64,000 bases of DNA, from assembly GCA_016187465.1 (NCBI GenBank), contig JACPJQ010000005.1, forward strand, positions 99,183 to 163,182, written 5' to 3'. Origin of the DNA: Candidatus Woesearchaeota archaeon. Lineage in GTDB: Archaea; Nanobdellota; Nanobdellia; Woesearchaeales; GW2011-AR4. Below, piece after piece: positions 14,036 to 22,868 of this stretch. The notes under the pieces were generated by a model that was not told where the DNA came from, did not search any database, and saw only the letters and a program-made list of their open reading frames with translations. Position 1 is the stretch's first letter. Every line of letters starts with the position of its first letter. The translations under genes were made by a program, and so were the position numbers.

Positions 14036-15922
14036 TCAATGATTAGTTGTACTAGGTCCTAACCAAATAGATACAGCTTTTTTAAAGAGAATTCTAGATC
14101 TATCATGGATTGCCTTTTCGTCCCAAGTCGTTACGTTGTGCAATAACTCTTGATTAATTGGCAATAGCGATGCTCTAAGCAATGCTGACTTCTTGCTTTC
14201 CCACGAGTTATTAGAAAGGCCTGAATTAAGTGGTTGGGTGAGGATGGTAAGGTTGCCCATGGTATGTAAGAGAGAATTTCTTTTCTTGGTGGCAATGCTT
14301 CTAGCGTCATCAGGAGGGGCCTCAAAGAGTTCTGCATGAGTCATACCTTTGGACCCATCGGGTAACGGCCAATTGGTAACCCATGTTTGAGGCAAGATAT
14401 GTTCTACTGAAAGAGGCCCATCAATGGAAATCATTTCATTTTTATTGGTCAGGAAAGTATCGTTAACACGCTTCAAGATATAAGTAATCTTTCCATAATT
14501 TAGATTTTCATAGGAATCACGATTTTCCCATGCAATACTGAATGTACTATCATCTGGCCATTTAACTGATTCTCCTTTAAGTTCTGAAAGGTATTTGCGT
14601 ATATTATCAACTGTGGCCTCATTTTCCTGTAAATATTTTATGAGCATAAGAAAAATGCGATTGTATGCCTTTGTTGTGTAACCGCATACGGCACGTCTAA
14701 GGAGATATGACTCTATCATTCTACTAATTTCCTTAAAATTTGCCTCTGATATTTTTTCTTCAAAAAGGTAAAGTAGCAACGGATATACAGTACCAATGTC
14801 GAAGCTATTTAAGAAATTAATAAATGAGTAGAGCATATCACTTTTTTTTGGGGCAATAAGTTTCCTGAAGTTATCGCCCTGTCTTGCAAGCATCGCCAAT
14901 TCTTCCTCAATAGACTTGAATGGCATTTTCCTTTCAATCCACCATTTGTATTCTACGTATAAATGTTTAATTGGAATATCTTCGGCTTGTATACTGGAAA
15001 GAAAATGTTGCATGAACAAATCACTACGGGGACGCTGCAATCGTCCTTGACGCACAACCTCTCTCCAAAAATGGTCATCAAATCTTTGCCAGTATTTTTC
15101 ATAAAGCTCTTCTGCAGATTTGCCCTCGCGTACAACACGCAAGAAAATAAAATTTCTAAGCAAATCAGCAGGAAGCAAAGGCTCGCCCCTTGCATTTAAT
15201 GTTTCAAAAATTACCTGAGCATCATCTCCAACATCCAAATCAATGATTACAACCCGCAATGCATTTTTCAAGGCCTGAAAACATTCATTTAGACGATTAG
15301 CTATTCCATATTGGCTACCGATAGGGGATTCCGATTCCGTACCAAGAAAAAAATCGGATAAAGAATCATAAAAGTATAGATATGCTTCAATCATCTTAGG
15401 GCGAGGGTCATATTTCTTTGCATATTTTCTCCTATGTAAGGGGTATTTTTTCTCCAATTCTATGCGTGAGCCTAAACCCATAACATCAGTGAATTGAGGC
15501 CTATCTAGTTGTGTAGGCCAGACTTTGAACCTATCTACTTTAGGGTTTGCCATCATTCCTTTATTGAAAGTAAAAGATTCACACTCTTCAGCTAAATCCT
15601 TGGAGCCCTGCTCCAGACAAAAATCTCTAAGAGCAGCAAGAATAATCTGTAATGTGGTTAGACGCTGTTGTCCATCAATCACTTGCCTAGTCTCAACATA
15701 AGTCGTGGGAGTTTGCTTTTGGTCTAGAACTATTGCACCTAGAAAATGTAATGGAGCATCTTTTTTTCCATTGATATACTCAACAAATTTTCGAGAAATA
15801 TCTTCCCAGAGCGGCTCCCAATGATTCTCCAGATTCCAAACGTATTGACGTTGAAATAATGGGACTTCGAGACGAAGTTTTGTCTCAAAAATTGATAAAA
15901 TAGACGCAGCATTAGCTTTCAT
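14036..15922 (-). CDS. GmrSD-like endonuclease (DUF262 + DUF1524 HNH)
   Basis: 628 residues. The N-terminal DUF262 (GmrS/ParB-like) region has VPLFQRQYVWN (about 20-30) and VIDGQQRLTTLQ (81-92), the DGQQR nucleotide-binding motif. The C-terminal DUF1524 HNH region has VEHILPQTW (506-514) and LLHTMGNLTILTQPLNSGLS. In GmrSD these halves give NTP-dependent cleavage of modified DNA; in SspE and BrxU relatives they accompany modification-based defence. Here the gene closes an operon with a methylase and a nuclease-like gene, so DNA restriction is likely. Whether it senses modified or unmodified DNA cannot be told. Confidence 0.88.
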   Translation of the reverse strand: MKANAASILSIFETKLRLEVPLFQRQYVWNLENHWEPLWEDISRKFVEYINGKKDAPLHFLGAIVLDQKQTPTTYVETRQVIDGQQRLTTLQIILAALRDFCLEQGSKDLAEECESFTFNKGMMANPKVDRFKVWPTQLDRPQFTDVMGLGSRIELEKKYPLHRRKYAKKYDPRPKMIEAYLYFYDSLSDFFLGTESESPIGSQYGIANRLNECFQALKNALRVVIIDLDVGDDAQVIFETLNARGEPLLPADLLRNFIFLRVVREGKSAEELYEKYWQRFDDHFWREVVRQGRLQRPRSDLFMQHFLSSIQAEDIPIKHLYVEYKWWIERKMPFKSIEEELAMLARQGDNFRKLIAPKKSDMLYSFINFLNSFDIGTVYPLLLYLFEEKISEANFKEISRMIESYLLRRAVCGYTTKAYNRIFLMLIKYLQENEATVDNIRKYLSELKGESVKWPDDSTFSIAWENRDSYENLNYGKITYILKRVNDTFLTNKNEMISIDGPLSVEHILPQTWVTNWPLPDGSKGMTHAELFEAPPDDARSIATKKRNSLLHTMGNLTILTQPLNSGLSNNSWESKKSALLRASLLPINQELLHNVTTWDEKAIHDRSRILFKKAVSIWLGPSTTNH

Positions 15923-16011
15923 TTGTATTCCTACTACAAGATTTACTCTTTATTAATAAAATTTTCCCTCATTCTTTTAGATATTACAGTAGATTTAAAT
16001 CCACACATCTT

Positions 16012-16737
16012 CTAATTTTTTGGAGTCAATTTCTCACTTATCATTTCAAGTTTATTAAGCCAAACGTGCCTTAAAGTAATGTGCCCAGGGGATTTTTCTG
16101 TCTGGGGATATCTCCAGTTTCGAGAGTGTTCAGAAACAAGCGTATTGGGGCTATCTGTGGCGACTTTTAATTCACTTATTACTCCGCACTCTATTGAAAA
16201 TTTCTTCAATGATTTGTTAAATTCTTCTACCGTAATCTCTCTTTGCATATAGGCCACCATCATTCCAGACTTCATAGCCCACGCATAATCTCCATCAACA
16301 TATCTTTTAATCCCTTTTTTACAATAGTGTGTTCCTATAGGATGAGCTTTGTCTATTGGTTTGCATTCAACATACAAAGCTCTGTATAAACGATTTAATC
16401 CCGGATATACATCTTGCAACCTAATAGTAAAATCTGGTTGTTTATCTATAGATTCTCCATTATAATTTAAGGAATGTTCCTCCCTAACAATGGTTTGAAA
16501 CATGCTTGGATTAAACCCATCTACAATTTCCCTCCTTCTTAATGAATCTAACACAATATGTAACTTAGCAGTTATGTCATCTTCTGAACAACTACTCCAA
16601 TCGTAAGAGTTTGAAAGAAGTTGTTGCCAAGCCTCACGAAAAATGTTTTCTATAACTATTTTTACCCCAAGTTCATAATCTTGAAAAGGTAGACCATCAT
16701 ACATTTCTTGCTTGCTAAACATCATTCCTTTCGTCAT
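16012..16737 (-). CDS. PD-(D/E)XK-like nuclease of the methylase operon
   Basis: 241 residues, no known name. The segment KQPDFTIRLQD (99-109) followed by ALYVECKPID (120-129) fits a PD-(D/E)XK active site: Asp102, Glu124, Lys126, with Glu52 in EDDITAKLH as a possible helix residue. Beyond this a helical C-terminal half contains HPIGTHYCKKGIKRYVDGDY. The start overlaps the methylase stop by four bases (ATGA at 16734-16737), implying coupled translation and a joint role. Assigning it as the cleavage subunit is inference from motif and context. Confidence 0.65.
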   Translation of the reverse strand: MTKGMMFSKQEMYDGLPFQDYELGVKIVIENIFREAWQQLLSNSYDWSSCSEDDITAKLHIVLDSLRRREIVDGFNPSMFQTIVREEHSLNYNGESIDKQPDFTIRLQDVYPGLNRLYRALYVECKPIDKAHPIGTHYCKKGIKRYVDGDYAWAMKSGMMVAYMQREITVEEFNKSLKKFSIECGVISELKVATDSPNTLVSEHSRNWRYPQTEKSPGHITLRHVWLNKLEMISEKLTPKN

Positions 16738-19673
16738 TCCAGAAGCACTTCAATTTTCCTACTCATTATTTCCAATGCTAGAAGTCTTGCCCGAGTGGAT
16801 GTAAAATAACGATACTGATTTTGACATGCTACCACACAATATTTTTTTTGATTAAATACCACCCTTGTAGTTCCCATTTTATTTATTAGTTTAGTTAAAT
16901 TTTCCAGTATTTTTGCGATTTCATTGTTAACATTAGAATTGTCAGATGATTCAGATAATATTACTAAATTCCACGGTGAGTTTTTAAGTGTTAGAGTATC
17001 AATAGTATACCCTTTTGGAAGAAAAGGAGACAAATTTTGTCTTAATTGACGAGTAAATAGATTCAGTTCCTCTTTTGTGGGAGGGCGTTCAGCATTTTTT
17101 ATAATCTTTCTATAAGGTAAGGAAATAGATAAAGTATCTGAAATGGTTTGAATTTCGTGTTTTTCTAATCCATATACCTCAAATACAAATAAGTCTATCA
17201 TTTGTTGGAAATTTTTCATTCTATAATTATCAAATAAATATTCTAATTTTTTTCTTTGTTGATCTGTTAGTTTTTCAACTGATATAACCGGAAAGTTTTC
17301 TATATCTTCTTTTAGCATAGTATCTCTCTCCACTCCAAATTTAGAACTAGTTAACAACGCATAATACAAAAATAGATTACTAGTAAATAATGCGGCTAGA
17401 TATTTAGCGAGAATAGTGGGATTTTCATGGCCGTGGCAACTGAATCCAGTAAAACTAGCTGTATACGCTAAATCTGAAAAGCATACTGATGCTTGAATTG
17501 GAGGCGTTGCTGGAATTATTAATAGAGGTGATTTATATATTCCTACCTTACGTGGGCGATGTATATCGCCCATCATAAATTTCGGAAGGGATTTTGTATC
17601 AATAATGAAACTGAGTTCGTCTCGATTTGTCAAGTTAGGAAGACTCTGTAAAAATGTAGTAGGATTTTTGTCTCCTTTAACATGTACCTGATAGCCTTGT
17701 CCTTGATTTAGTTTGTGATCTTTCCAATATCTAAGTAGATTAGTATTACTTGCTTTTTCTATCTTATCTATGATAGAAACATCTAAAGATACACCTCTTG
17801 AAAGAGTTTTTAATATATGTGATGATGAAAGGGCTTTATCTAAAGAAATAGGATCTGCCATATTATAGTCCAACCTGATGATACCTTTTGAATTTATTTC
17901 AGTATCCTGTCGTGGAGATAAATAAACAAATTTACTATCTTTCCTTGGTTTTTGATTAAGGGCAAATATAATACAAAACGGAGCTGTAATTCCTGGCCAG
18001 ACGTTTGTATTGCGTAGGCAGGACCCATTTAGAATTCCGGTTACTTTAAAAGAAGTAAATAATGCTTCTCTTGCTTTCCTGCCTTTTTTAGAATTCTTAA
18101 ACAGGAGCCTAGCATGTAATACAAATGCTATACGACCATCAGGCTTGCACCATTCCATGCTTTTCCAAACAAAAGGCAAATCAGGTACATTGTCTGGATT
18201 TTCATAAGATTTTGCAATTTGTTCTAATCCTTGTTCCTTAGCTATATCACGAACAAGTGAAGTAAATTTTTTTGATATTTGGTCATTTATCGTAGTCCAA
18301 GGGGGATTTCCTATAACCAAGTCATACTCATGACCATGAAATTTTTTGTCCGCAGACAAACTTCCCATGATTGGCTTTCCTTCAATATCGTTAGGAGAAT
18401 GCATATCAAATAAAGATTTTTCTCTTAGTTGATCAAATTTTATTTCCTTGATGTCCCGCGGATTTGGGTCTAATTCTAAAGCAGTGAGATACAAACTTAG
18501 TGCAGCAAGTCGCAGGGCTGATTCATTGATGTCAAATCCAGTAATTTGTGTACTGAGAATTTTTCTAATCATTTTTCTATCAGGACGTTTTCCATTCCTA
18601 ATCCAATTCTTTTCAACTAACTTTCTAAACGCAATAACTAAGAATATACCTGCACCAACCGCAGGATCTAGAATTCTAATGTTACATGGGTCAGAGAAAC
18701 TATTTATCGATTCTTCTACTATATACTCCGCAATTCTTTTAGGAGTATAATGGATACTATTCTTCTTTGCGGTAGGGTCATACTTATGACAATATCCTTC
18801 ATAGACTTCACTTAGTAGTCCAATTGGAACATGTGCAAAATCAATATCTGTCCAACTTAGTCTTGTTTGATATGCACCAACACCCACAGGTTCATATTTT
18901 TTAACTATTGCTGTCAGAATTTTAAATAGTGGTTTTGAATCTTCCAAGCTTTTAATTCGTGTTATAGCCTTTTCAGAGATAGGCAATAAATCACCATTGA
19001 ATGTTAAATTTAACCATTCTGTTATTTTCAGAAGGTTCTCTTTATTTGACATACAGTAGGTAATATCTTCATTAGGAAAAATTGATTTTTGCTCTTCCTT
19101 GCTTATGAATCCACGATCTATTAGAAACCGTACAAATATACCCCTGGCAGATAGGGATAGTGCATCATATAAATCGAATTTTAATCGATGAATTTCTTCA
19201 ATAGACTGTTCTAATAATCTATAAAGAAGATCATGTATCTTTTCATCCTCTTCAGTAACTGCAATTTCCCCCAAACCTATTCTTGGGATAGTTAATATTG
19301 CATCTTCCTCAGAATCTTTTTTGAACAAAACAAGTTTTCGATCTTTACTTAATCCTATTGAGAATACTTGAAGCTCTCCAGGTTTTAAAATTCCAAAATA
19401 AGGAGCATCTCCTCTGCAAGCTAATCTATTTTTTATCCTTATAAGTTCATCTTCGAAATCAGTACCCGCGTAAGTAAAATTGTTGAAATTGATTATATAC
19501 ATCAACGGTTCATTTTGGAACTCTATGACAGCATCTGGCTTTAAGTGGTCTTCACTCATATTAACTATGTCGAGATAGTTAATATTATTTACACTATGTT
19601 CTTCGGAAAATAATATGATGTCTTGTGCTCCAAACTTTTTGAGAGAATCCTTAAGTTTTTGAGGTTCTATCAT
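16734..19673 (-). CDS. N6-adenine DNA methylase, large Type IIG/PglX-like
   Basis: 979 residues. The methylase core has SAM-binding motif I (LDPAVGAGIFL, about 335-345) and catalytic motif IV NPPW (456-459), placing it among N6-adenine methylases. The lead-in HYTPKRIAEYIVEES is also typical. The N-terminal 150 residues resemble a degenerate nuclease or recognition module (KPDAVIEFQN with no clear catalytic Lys). The C-terminal 450 residues should hold the target-recognition domain, as in Type IIG and BREX PglX enzymes. It is preceded by a ribbon-helix-helix gene and followed by a nuclease and a GmrSD-like gene, all overlapping or closely spaced. Confidence 0.88.
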   Translation of the reverse strand: MIEPQKLKDSLKKFGAQDIILFSEEHSVNNINYLDIVNMSEDHLKPDAVIEFQNEPLMYIINFNNFTYAGTDFEDELIRIKNRLACRGDAPYFGILKPGELQVFSIGLSKDRKLVLFKKDSEEDAILTIPRIGLGEIAVTEEDEKIHDLLYRLLEQSIEEIHRLKFDLYDALSLSARGIFVRFLIDRGFISKEEQKSIFPNEDITYCMSNKENLLKITEWLNLTFNGDLLPISEKAITRIKSLEDSKPLFKILTAIVKKYEPVGVGAYQTRLSWTDIDFAHVPIGLLSEVYEGYCHKYDPTAKKNSIHYTPKRIAEYIVEESINSFSDPCNIRILDPAVGAGIFLVIAFRKLVEKNWIRNGKRPDRKMIRKILSTQITGFDINESALRLAALSLYLTALELDPNPRDIKEIKFDQLREKSLFDMHSPNDIEGKPIMGSLSADKKFHGHEYDLVIGNPPWTTINDQISKKFTSLVRDIAKEQGLEQIAKSYENPDNVPDLPFVWKSMEWCKPDGRIAFVLHARLLFKNSKKGRKAREALFTSFKVTGILNGSCLRNTNVWPGITAPFCIIFALNQKPRKDSKFVYLSPRQDTEINSKGIIRLDYNMADPISLDKALSSSHILKTLSRGVSLDVSIIDKIEKASNTNLLRYWKDHKLNQGQGYQVHVKGDKNPTTFLQSLPNLTNRDELSFIIDTKSLPKFMMGDIHRPRKVGIYKSPLLIIPATPPIQASVCFSDLAYTASFTGFSCHGHENPTILAKYLAALFTSNLFLYYALLTSSKFGVERDTMLKEDIENFPVISVEKLTDQQRKKLEYLFDNYRMKNFQQMIDLFVFEVYGLEKHEIQTISDTLSISLPYRKIIKNAERPPTKEELNLFTRQLRQNLSPFLPKGYTIDTLTLKNSPWNLVILSESSDNSNVNNEIAKILENLTKLINKMGTTRVVFNQKKYCVVACQNQYRYFTSTRARLLALEIMSRKIEVLLE

Positions 19674-19837
19674 TTTCCCTCCTGGGAGAGAAATTTCTGA
19701 ATTGCTTTTTCAACTATTGCTGATCTTTCAGCATTGAAATTGGCTTTACGGAAAGCTTCAAGACGCTCAAATGTTTCTTGATTTATGCTTATTGTGATTT
19801 GCTTTTGCTTAGCATTAGACTCAGAATTTTTGCCCAT
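19670..19837 (-). CDS. ribbon-helix-helix (CopG-like) regulator of the methylase operon
   Basis: A 55-residue ORF, MGKNSESNAKQKQITISI..., with the RHH pattern: strand QITISINQ, then two helices ETFERLEAFRKANF and RSAIVEKAIQKFL. Its stop overlaps the methylase start (ATGA), and CAGGAGGGAAA at its end supplies the ribosome site for the methylase. Such small regulators time expression in restriction-modification operons. An 11-bp imperfect inverted repeat 54 bp upstream (19891-19921) is a good candidate operator. Confidence 0.75.
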   Translation of the reverse strand: MGKNSESNAKQKQITISINQETFERLEAFRKANFNAERSAIVEKAIQKFLSQEGK

Positions 19838-19890
19838 AAATGGGATTTTAGCAGTGAAACTTTAAAAATATTTCTAAAATTCTTATAATT

Positions 19891-19921
19891 TATAAGCTTT
19901 GCAAAATTTACAAAGTTTATA
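19891..19921. promoter_or_regulatory. inverted repeat upstream of the methylase operon
   Basis: TATAAGCTTTG (19891-19901) and CAAAGTTTATA (19911-19921) pair at 10 of 11 positions around a 9-bp spacer. The site overlaps TATA-like sequence ahead of the RHH gene. It is probably an operator for the RHH protein or the promoter region of the operon. Confidence 0.45.
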
Positions 19922-19999
19922 TAATTTTATAGGATTTGGAAAATATAATGGTACTTTACTTTTTATGGGTCGAAGATTCTTAAGGATATTTTTGAAATT

Positions 20000-20245
20000 T
20001 TACATTTTTTTTATTATTTCCTTTCCTTCTTTTGTTAAAGTAAAAATTTTACCTTTTCTGCTTTTTGGTGTTAGGCATTTGATAAGTTCTTTTTCTTCCA
20101 ATTCTCGCAATGCTCTGGCAATATTCGAATCAGATTTCTTAAGAATGTCTTTGAGTTCTTTAGGAGTCTTCTCAGTATCTAGTGTTTTAAGTATATCCAA
20201 TCGTAATGGTGCATACTTCACAAAGCTGAGTTTTTTCCAGTCCAT
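20000..20245 (-). CDS. winged-helix transcriptional regulator
   Basis: 81 residues forming a compact winged helix. The recognition part is KDILKKSDSNIARALRELEE (about 33-52) and the wing ends in GKIFTLTKEGKEIIKKM. It resembles archaeal ArsR/MarR-like single-domain regulators. It is divergent from the lipoprotein gene at 20330, and the 84 bp between them include two CCTATC-type direct repeats, so it may control that gene and itself. No ligand-binding region is present. Confidence 0.75.
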   Translation of the reverse strand: MDWKKLSFVKYAPLRLDILKTLDTEKTPKELKDILKKSDSNIARALRELEEKELIKCLTPKSRKGKIFTLTKEGKEIIKKM

Positions 20246-20329
20246 ATACTAGAATGATAGCAAATTTTATAAATAGAAACCTATCGCTTACCTATCTATT
20301 AACTATTGAAATAATAAAGGTGAGCGTAA

Positions 20330-21754
20330 ATGAAAAATGCTTGGCTGTTTGGTTTACTTCTATTAATAAGTGCAATCATTATGACTGCTTGTGAAAGTGT
20401 TGATGTAAGTAAATTAAGCGACCAAGACTTGCAAAGAATAAGTGAAAAAGTTGTTGTCTGCAATTCGCCTTACATACGGTTTGGACCTTCCTGCTGCCTT
20501 GATAAGAATAACAACACTATATGCGATAATGACGAGAAAAACGAAAATGTACCCAGAGAAGAAAGCCCAAAGGCTGAACTTGTTTCTGAATGCATGAGCT
20601 TTAGTGAAATTTGGGAAGAGTGGATGGGTGCCGGAATCTTATGCAATATGGACAAGGATTGCGAAGCTTATATAGCTAAAATTGATCCAAAGGAGGAGGA
20701 AAAATTTGAATGCAAACCCACTAAATACGTCAAATATCAAAATCCACAAAGCCGGAATTTTGTTACTTGTAATTCCAAAGAGGATTGTACAAAACAGATA
20801 TTTGATGGCGGCACTAAAGAATATCTAAATCAAATAAATAAAAGTCTCGAGAAATTGTCACCAGATGAAAAAACAGCATATTACATACTGGCTTCTTACG
20901 AAGAAATAGCGAAATGCAACAACAACTTTTGTGAGATTACTGAAGGATTAACCAAACAACTAAGTCAATCAGGCAAATGTATTGTGCAGTCAAATACATG
21001 CACCTATTGCAGAGCTGACATTGACAAGTGCAAAACCGTGCCTATGTATGATTGCAAGGACGAATGCAGCACATCTTTTTGCAGTGGATTCAGCTTCGTT
21101 GATTGCGAAAAGCAGGCAGATGGCTGCAAGAAGAAAGTCACAAAAGGAATAATTAAAGGAGAATGTGAAGTCGAATGCACTAAAAACAGTGATTGTGAAT
21201 CTTCAGAAGAATGCAAAAATTATAAGTGCGAGAAAGTTCCAGAAAGTGGGGGTGGAGGAGGTGGAGGGGGCGGTAGTGGAGGTGGTGGACTCGTCGTTAA
21301 AGACACTTTGAAGCCATCTCAAACCAAGACCTACACAATCAATGGCAAAGACTATGAAGTGACTATAACAAAGATTTATCTTAACACAGTTGAGCTTATG
21401 GTAAATGGAATGTCTGCATCCTTGAACAATTATAATCCGTCACATACTTTTTCTGATGGCACGAAAGTCAAATCCATTTCTGTAGTATCTGCATCTTTGA
21501 ATTTTGAGCTAAAGGATGCGATTGGAAGCAAAAGTGATACAATAAGGCCAGGAGAAAAGAAAATGTACACGCTGAATGGCAAGGATTATGAAATAGAGCT
21601 AAATTCTCTTATGGAAGTTTCTGTAAAGCTCACCATTAATGGGGTAAGTATCTCATTAAGCAATTCAAACCCAATGCAAACCTTATGGGACGGTACAAAA
21701 ATAACAGCAATTTCGATAGTGGATTCTTCAATTTCTTTTGAATTAGGGGGTTAA
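20330..21754 (+). CDS. cysteine-rich lipoprotein with Gly linker and duplicated C-terminal domain
   Basis: 474 residues. The signal peptide ends in a lipobox-like IIMTACES (Cys near 21), suggesting lipid anchoring outside the cell. A cysteine-rich region of more than 20 Cys (about 45-305) follows, then a poly-Gly/Ser linker (about 307-322). Two similar C-terminal domains of about 70 residues come next, each starting with TYTINGKDYEV or MYTLNGKDYEI and ending in ISVVSASLNFEL or ISIVDSSISFEL. The duplicated domain resembles archaeal cell-surface beta domains; its function is unknown. A GGTGAG ribosome site precedes ATG. A small ORF follows 1 bp downstream. Confidence 0.75.
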   Translation: MKNAWLFGLLLLISAIIMTACESVDVSKLSDQDLQRISEKVVVCNSPYIRFGPSCCLDKNNNTICDNDEKNENVPREESPKAELVSECMSFSEIWEEWMGAGILCNMDKDCEAYIAKIDPKEEEKFECKPTKYVKYQNPQSRNFVTCNSKEDCTKQIFDGGTKEYLNQINKSLEKLSPDEKTAYYILASYEEIAKCNNNFCEITEGLTKQLSQSGKCIVQSNTCTYCRADIDKCKTVPMYDCKDECSTSFCSGFSFVDCEKQADGCKKKVTKGIIKGECEVECTKNSDCESSEECKNYKCEKVPESGGGGGGGGGSGGGGLVVKDTLKPSQTKTYTINGKDYEVTITKIYLNTVELMVNGMSASLNNYNPSHTFSDGTKVKSISVVSASLNFELKDAIGSKSDTIRPGEKKMYTLNGKDYEIELNSLMEVSVKLTINGVSISLSNSNPMQTLWDGTKITAISIVDSSISFELGG

Positions 21755-21755
21755 A

Positions 21756-21995
21756 ATGGATCACAAGAAAACCTATCGTAAAGTAATGCGAATTATCGCT
21801 GGATTAGAGGATAAAAAAGGAGTTACTGTTATATTGCGAGAAAAGATTAGGAATGCTGTCAGAATTAATGACATAATCAATGAGGCAAACAAAATTGAGG
21901 GTATTAATAAAAAGGATACTTTAAGCATGCTTCAGGCAGCAAGGAATAGTGGAGATTTTTATGAGATTAAAAAGGGGATTATCAAAAGAATTTAA
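21756..21995 (+). CDS. small putative winged-helix protein
   Basis: 79 residues beginning MDHKKTYRKVMRIIAGLEDK. The second half (INDIINEANKIEGINKKDTL... to KKGIIKRI) looks like a small winged helix, similar in pattern to C-terminal domains of archaeal replication or regulatory proteins, but too short to assign. It starts 1 bp after the lipoprotein stop and is likely co-transcribed. Confidence 0.5.
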   Translation: MDHKKTYRKVMRIIAGLEDKKGVTVILREKIRNAVRINDIINEANKIEGINKKDTLSMLQAARNSGDFYEIKKGIIKRI

Positions 21996-22253
21996 ATAAA
22001 ATTTTGCATCCTCCTAAAACGGTTAGTTCCATCATGTCTATGACCGGTGGCTCGGATTCACAATTTCACAAAGTCGCACACTAAATTTGCATTCATTTCA
22101 AGTGATAACACATCTTTAAATACAATCGCAATTTAATTACCAAAAATGGGGGTAGGTATAATTATTTATATTTATATAAATAAAAATAACATAAATTATA
22201 GAGAACTTTGAAAAAAGTGGTTAATATGCAGAAGTTGGGGTTTTTATGGAAAA
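21996..22253. other. intergenic gap
   Basis: About 260 bp without a convincing gene. It ends in a very AT-rich stretch (about 22160-22200) that can form several short TATA-containing stems and may hold the promoter region. Nothing else was recognised. Confidence 0.4.
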
Positions 22254-22544
22254 TCATCTACTAGATTTTATTTTATCAATGATAAATCCAATTAGTGCAC
22301 CTAAAATCATTAAAGGTAAAAATGTAAACAAAAATGTCCATAATGCATACACTAGTATAAATAATAAAAATACGAGTATATTTTTACAATCCACTTCACC
22401 ACCAAGAGTCCCACATACTAGTTTGCCTTCTATGATTGAAGGAATTAGTGTAAATATTATACCAACCCCAAATGAAAGTATAACTGATATAAGTAGTCCA
22501 ATTATCAATCCTTTTTTCCAGTATGATACATACTTCAAAAACAT
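22254..22544 (-). CDS. small membrane protein with three or four helices
   Basis: 96 residues with hydrophobic segments at about 12-34, 54-75 and 76-92, and basic ends (SYWKK and DKIKSSR). Two cysteines (VCGTLGGEVDCK) lie in a loop that would face outside. The family is not recognised. The minus-strand reading is preferred because it gives clear transmembrane pattern; the overlapping plus-strand frame has no such logic. Confidence 0.6.
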   Translation of the reverse strand: MFLKYVSYWKKGLIIGLLISVILSFGVGIIFTLIPSIIEGKLVCGTLGGEVDCKNILVFLLFILVYALWTFLFTFLPLMILGALIGFIIDKIKSSR

Positions 22545-22607
22545 CGCTAATGCAAAAATATCTAAAAATATATAAATGTGTTGGTTAAAATAAAATAAAA
22601 GTCAAAG

Positions 22608-22868
22608 ATGATAAATAAAAAATTAGTAATAATCATAATATTCTGTTTACCACTCATTATAGGACCGATGACATCTGCCTATTCAATGGACACTCCTAAT
22701 GAAACTGTACATCAACATATAACAAATGAATCAAAACTTGTTTGGAAGTTAAGGCCCAATGAAATTGTAAATCACTTGACAAATCCAATTAATGAGGAAC
22801 TCGATGCACCATTTACTGCAAATTTTGACGTTGGTGATGACATAATTTCATTTTTGGCAAGTAGATAA
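22608..22868 (+). pseudogene. 5' part of a frameshifted zinc-dependent phospholipase C-like secreted protein
   Basis: 86 residues: a signal peptide (about 4-24), then ETVHQHITNESKLVW, which has the N-terminal feature of zinc-dependent phospholipase C/S1-P1 nuclease-like proteins. The frame ends at TAG/TAA just after a TTTTT run (about 22852). In the +2 frame, the missing link FWQVDNPDDGDYDDGLGF and the rest of the same domain continue into the next ORF. The two parts clearly belong to one gene broken near 22850. Confidence 0.65.

Noticed and set aside
22246..22575. Plus-strand 109-residue ORF
   Set aside because: It lies opposite a minus-strand frame with a clear membrane-protein pattern; its own composition is that of a shadow frame.
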